Shown piece after piece: positions 44,019 through 46,642 of a stretch of DNA of 46,642 nt. The notes beneath the pieces are model-generated. The model made no database searches. It was not told where the DNA came from and saw only the letters and a program-made list of their open reading frames with translations. The position numbers were made by a program, and so were the translations under genes. Positions within the stretch are counted from its first letter, which is position 1. Every line of letters begins with the position of its first letter. This stretch comes from an uncultured Bacteroidales bacterium (GTDB lineage Bacteria; Bacteroidota; Bacteroidia; Bacteroidales; Muribaculaceae), in NCBI GenBank assembly GCA_947644715.1, contig CANSAP010000019.1, forward strand, positions 1 to 46,642, in the 5' to 3' direction.

Positions 44019-44028
44019 TTTAATCTTG
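43999..44028 (+). promoter_or_regulatory. Possible rnr promoter
   Basis: TTG (43999-44001), 19 nt, then TAATCTTG (44021-44028), one mismatch from TAnnTTTG. The leader to the ATG at 44132 is about 95 nt. Confidence 0.45.
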
Positions 44029-44057
44029 GGTAGAAATAAGATAAAACACTCATTTTT

Positions 44058-44087
44058 AGCGTTATATATTAAAGCGTTATATATTAA
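44058..44087 (+). repeat. Perfect 15-bp tandem duplication in the rnr leader
   Basis: AGCGTTATATATTAA is present twice without a gap (44058-44072 and 44073-44087), 45 nt before the rnr start codon. Confidence 0.85.
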
Positions 44088-44131
44088 GAAGTATCACACA
44101 CTCTCTCACACAGAATAACCCAAAAACATAT

Positions 44132-46405
44132 ATGAACAAAGAGAATACCGCCAAGCCGCGCGCACGCCGCCTGAGCAAATCAGAGCTGGCCGAGCGCATC
44201 GTGGCTTTCCTGCAAAAGGAGTCACGCCAGGCTTTCAACTATAAGCAGATAGCTTTTGCTATCGATGCCACCGCCCCCTCGCAGCGCATGGACCTGCTCA
44301 ACGTGCTCGACGAGCTGGCCGCAACCGAGTCAATCACCGAGGTGAGCCTGGGTCGCTACAAAGCAAACTCCAACCGAGGCACCGAAACCGTAGGCACCTT
44401 CGTGCGCCGCTCCAACGGCAAGAACGCAGTCATCCTCGACGACGAACCTATCATGGTGGCCGAGCGCAACTCAATGCATGCTCTGAACGGAGACACCGTG
44501 CGTGTCGTGGTCTCAGCCGCCCGCAAAGGGCAGGATCCCGAGGCTCGTGTTGTGGAGATTATCGAAGCAAAGGACCAAGTGTTCATCGGAACCCTCAAGG
44601 TCGAGGGTAACTACGCCGCTCTCATCACCGACTCCAAATTCCTGGCTGCCGACATCGTTATCCCCCGGGGAAAACTCAAAGGGGGTAAGGATGGGGACAA
44701 AGCCATAGTGCGTATAACCCAGTGGAGAGACGAGGAGATGAACCCGCGTGGCGAGGTGGTTGACATCCTCGGTCGCAAAGGTGAGAACACAGCCGAAATG
44801 CACGCCATCCTGGCCGAGTTCGGATTGCCCTACCGCTATCCCGAGAATGTGGAGAAAGCCGCCGACAAGATAGATGCCGGAATCACCCCCGAAGAGATTG
44901 CCAAGCGCGAGGATTTCCGCGGAGTCACCACCTTCACAATCGACCCGCGCGATGCCAAGGACTTCGACGATGCGCTCTCCGTGCGCCGCCTGGCCAACGG
45001 ACACTATGAAGTGGGTGTGCATATCGCCGACGTTACCCACTACGTCACCCCCGGCTCCCTGCTCGACAAAGAGGCTCAGAGCCGCGCCACGAGCGTCTAC
45101 CTCGTTGACCGCACCATCCCCATGCTTCCCGAGCACCTGAGCAACGGCATCTGCTCCCTCCGTCCCAACGAAGAGAAACTGACCTTCTCAGCCATCTTCG
45201 AGCTTGACGAGAATGCCAACGTGATTAATTCCCGCATAGGACGCACTGTAATCTGCTCTGACCGCCGTTTTACCTACGAGGAGGCACAGGACATCATCGA
45301 AGGCCATGACGGCGATTACGCGGAAGATGTGCGCGTGCTCGACGCCCTGGCGAAGAAGTTGCGCCGCCGCCGCTTCGACATGGGCGCAATCGAGTTCGAC
45401 CGCGCCGAGGTGCGTTTTAATATCGACGACGACGGAAAGCCCACTCACGTCTACTTCAAAGAGGCCAAGGACTCCAACAAACTCGTGGAGGAATTCATGC
45501 TGTTGGCCAACAAGACCGTGGCTGAATTTGTGGGTCTCGTCAAGAAGGGTGCGAAGAAACCCAAGACCTTCGTCTACCGAGTGCATGACGCGCCCGACCC
45601 CGAGAAGCTGGCTGCCCTGGCGCTGATTGCCCGCCAGTTCGGATTCAAAATCAAGACCGACGGCTCCTCTCACGAAATCAACCGGAGCATCAACCGTCTG
45701 CTCAAAGACATCAAGGGCACCCCGGCTGAGAATCTGCTGGCCATCCTGGCCATCCGCTCCATGGCCAAGGCTGTATATACCACCGACAATATCGGCCACT
45801 ACGGCCTGGCCTTCCCGCACTACACACACTTCACCTCCCCCATACGCCGCTACCCCGACATGATGGTGCACCGCCTTCTGGAGCGCTATCTGGGCAAAGG
45901 ACGTTCCGCTGACAAAACCAAGCTGGAGGATCAATGCCGCCATTCCAGCGACATGGAGCAGCTTGCCGCCAATGCAGAGCGTGCCTCAATCAAATATAAG
46001 CAGGTGGAATACATGAAAGAGCGTCTGGGTGAAATCTATTCAGGCACCATCAGCGGTGTCACCGAATGGGGGCTGTACGTGGAGCTTGACGAGAATATGT
46101 GCGAAGGACTCGTGCCCGTGCGCGACCTGGCCGACGACTTCTATGACTACGACGAGAAGAACTACTGCCTGAAGGGTCGCCGCACCCACACCAAATACAC
46201 CCTTGGCGACAAAGTGAAGGTGCAGGTGGCTCGTGCCGACCTCGACAAGAAGCAGCTCGACTTCGCCCTGCTCAGCGACGACGGCCGCCCCCTCAACCAG
46301 CGTCCCAAGAAAGATGGAGGCTCCAAGCCCAACCCGCGCCATAACGGCAAGGGTAAGCAGCGCAGCCGAGGCTCCAAGCGCACCCGCCATCCCAAAGCCA
46401 AGTAA
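44132..46405 (+). CDS. rnr: Ribonuclease R (3-prime to 5-prime exoribonuclease, RNB family)
   Basis: The 757-aa protein has an N-terminal winged-helix region (about 15-80), cold-shock domains (about 85-240), the RNB catalytic core with the metal aspartates in FTIDPRDAKDFDDALSV (about 266-282) and HYTHFTSPIRRYPDMMVHRLL, an S1 domain (about 633-720, GTISGVTEWGLYVELDENMCEGLV) and a Lys/Arg-rich tail (about 725-757). It degrades structured RNA. It is alone in its transcription unit and is followed by the REP-like cluster. Confidence 0.96.
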   Translation: MNKENTAKPRARRLSKSELAERIVAFLQKESRQAFNYKQIAFAIDATAPSQRMDLLNVLDELAATESITEVSLGRYKANSNRGTETVGTFVRRSNGKNAVILDDEPIMVAERNSMHALNGDTVRVVVSAARKGQDPEARVVEIIEAKDQVFIGTLKVEGNYAALITDSKFLAADIVIPRGKLKGGKDGDKAIVRITQWRDEEMNPRGEVVDILGRKGENTAEMHAILAEFGLPYRYPENVEKAADKIDAGITPEEIAKREDFRGVTTFTIDPRDAKDFDDALSVRRLANGHYEVGVHIADVTHYVTPGSLLDKEAQSRATSVYLVDRTIPMLPEHLSNGICSLRPNEEKLTFSAIFELDENANVINSRIGRTVICSDRRFTYEEAQDIIEGHDGDYAEDVRVLDALAKKLRRRRFDMGAIEFDRAEVRFNIDDDGKPTHVYFKEAKDSNKLVEEFMLLANKTVAEFVGLVKKGAKKPKTFVYRVHDAPDPEKLAALALIARQFGFKIKTDGSSHEINRSINRLLKDIKGTPAENLLAILAIRSMAKAVYTTDNIGHYGLAFPHYTHFTSPIRRYPDMMVHRLLERYLGKGRSADKTKLEDQCRHSSDMEQLAANAERASIKYKQVEYMKERLGEIYSGTISGVTEWGLYVELDENMCEGLVPVRDLADDFYDYDEKNYCLKGRRTHTKYTLGDKVKVQVARADLDKKQLDFALLSDDGRPLNQRPKKDGGSKPNPRHNGKGKQRSRGSKRTRHPKAK

Positions 46406-46463
46406 GGCTCGAGAGAAGCACACACATAATTGAGGGTGAGTCGAAATAGGAATTCGACGCTGA

Positions 46464-46590
46464 TGGCGCGGAGCGCCTATCCCTTGTTAGCCGGGGGGCT
46501 TCAGCCCCCCGGGAAGCGTGCAGCGACAACCCAGCCCCGGAAGGGCTGCCCTATATCGTTGGTTATCAATATATTGGGCAGCCCCGCCGG
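46464..46590 (+). repeat. REP-like two-hairpin module and further hairpin downstream of rnr
   Basis: GGCGCGGAGCGCC (46465-46477) is followed by TATCCCTTGTTAG and the perfect hairpin CCGGGGGGCT-tc-AGCCCCCCGG (46491-46512). This copies the layout of the repeats at 1-121 and at 14.9 and 15.8 kb. Next to it, GGGCTGCCCTATAT (46543-46556) is matched by ATATTGGGCAGCCC (46571-46584) with one mismatch. The hairpins could end rnr transcription. The last ~50 bases of the window show nothing recognisable. Confidence 0.75.
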
Positions 46591-46642
46591 GTTATAGTGG
46601 TCGGAAGACTTTTTGTTGAGAGATATTCCCGGATTGAGAGTT

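Overview
The window comes from a Bacteroidales chromosome, most likely a member of the Muribaculaceae (gut S24-7 group). This rests on the FtsL/PASTA-PBP dcw cluster layout, TAnnTTTG-type -7 promoter boxes, almost no Shine-Dalgarno sequences, a secreted protein with a type IX-like C-terminal sorting domain, and a GC-rich composition. The genus is inference.

Layout. (1) 1-121: tandem 61-bp repeat cut by the window edge. (2) 228-9405, minus strand: pheT and yebC, then a terminator and a small TIR-bounded MITE-like element, then an envelope operon (large periplasmic TPR protein, plug-less outer-membrane barrel, unknown 180-aa protein, ABM-domain monooxygenase). (3) 9.46-15.9 kb, accessory island: a lower-GC 1443-aa secreted protein on the plus strand behind a long leader, then two terminator-like hairpins, then a composite repeat locus. 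There an intact single-domain Y1 (HUH) transposase sits between two ~360-440 bp direct repeats, each ending in ~108-bp inverted arms that carry REP-like double hairpins. (4) 15.9-37.8 kb, minus strand: one very long gene train running glycosyltransferase, rsmH, ftsL-like, ftsI, murE, mraY, murD, ftsW, murG, murC, ftsQ, ftsA, ftsZ, THUMP RNA methyltransferase, purD, membrane protein, pdxB. This is the complete lipid II synthesis and divisome block without mraZ, ddl or murB. (5) 38.1-46.4 kb, plus strand: ybeY, mnmG, a perfect parS-like palindrome, apt, uvrC, recO, rnr. (6) 46.46-46.64 kb: another REP-like cluster.

How the genes work together. MurE carries DNPR, the meso-diaminopimelate signature. 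MurC-MurD-MurE with MraY and MurG make lipid II, FtsW/FtsI polymerise and cross-link it at the septum, and FtsQ/L/A/Z organise the ring. PurD, PdxB, PheT, YebC, YbeY, MnmG, Apt, UvrC, RecO and RNase R are housekeeping.

Most notable: (a) the TnpA/REP locus, and a two-hairpin module (GCGGAGCGxC stem, ~13-nt linker ending TTAG, CCGGGG stem) seen eight times at the start, middle and end of the window, which suggests a REP-like family that the local transposase may mobilise; (b) PdxB fused to a PD-(D/E)XK nuclease domain of the DUF1703/PDDEXK_9 type with its catalytic residues intact; (c) a parS-like site beside mnmG; (d) the MITE-like insertion next to a terminator that lies only 20 nt before the TPR gene.
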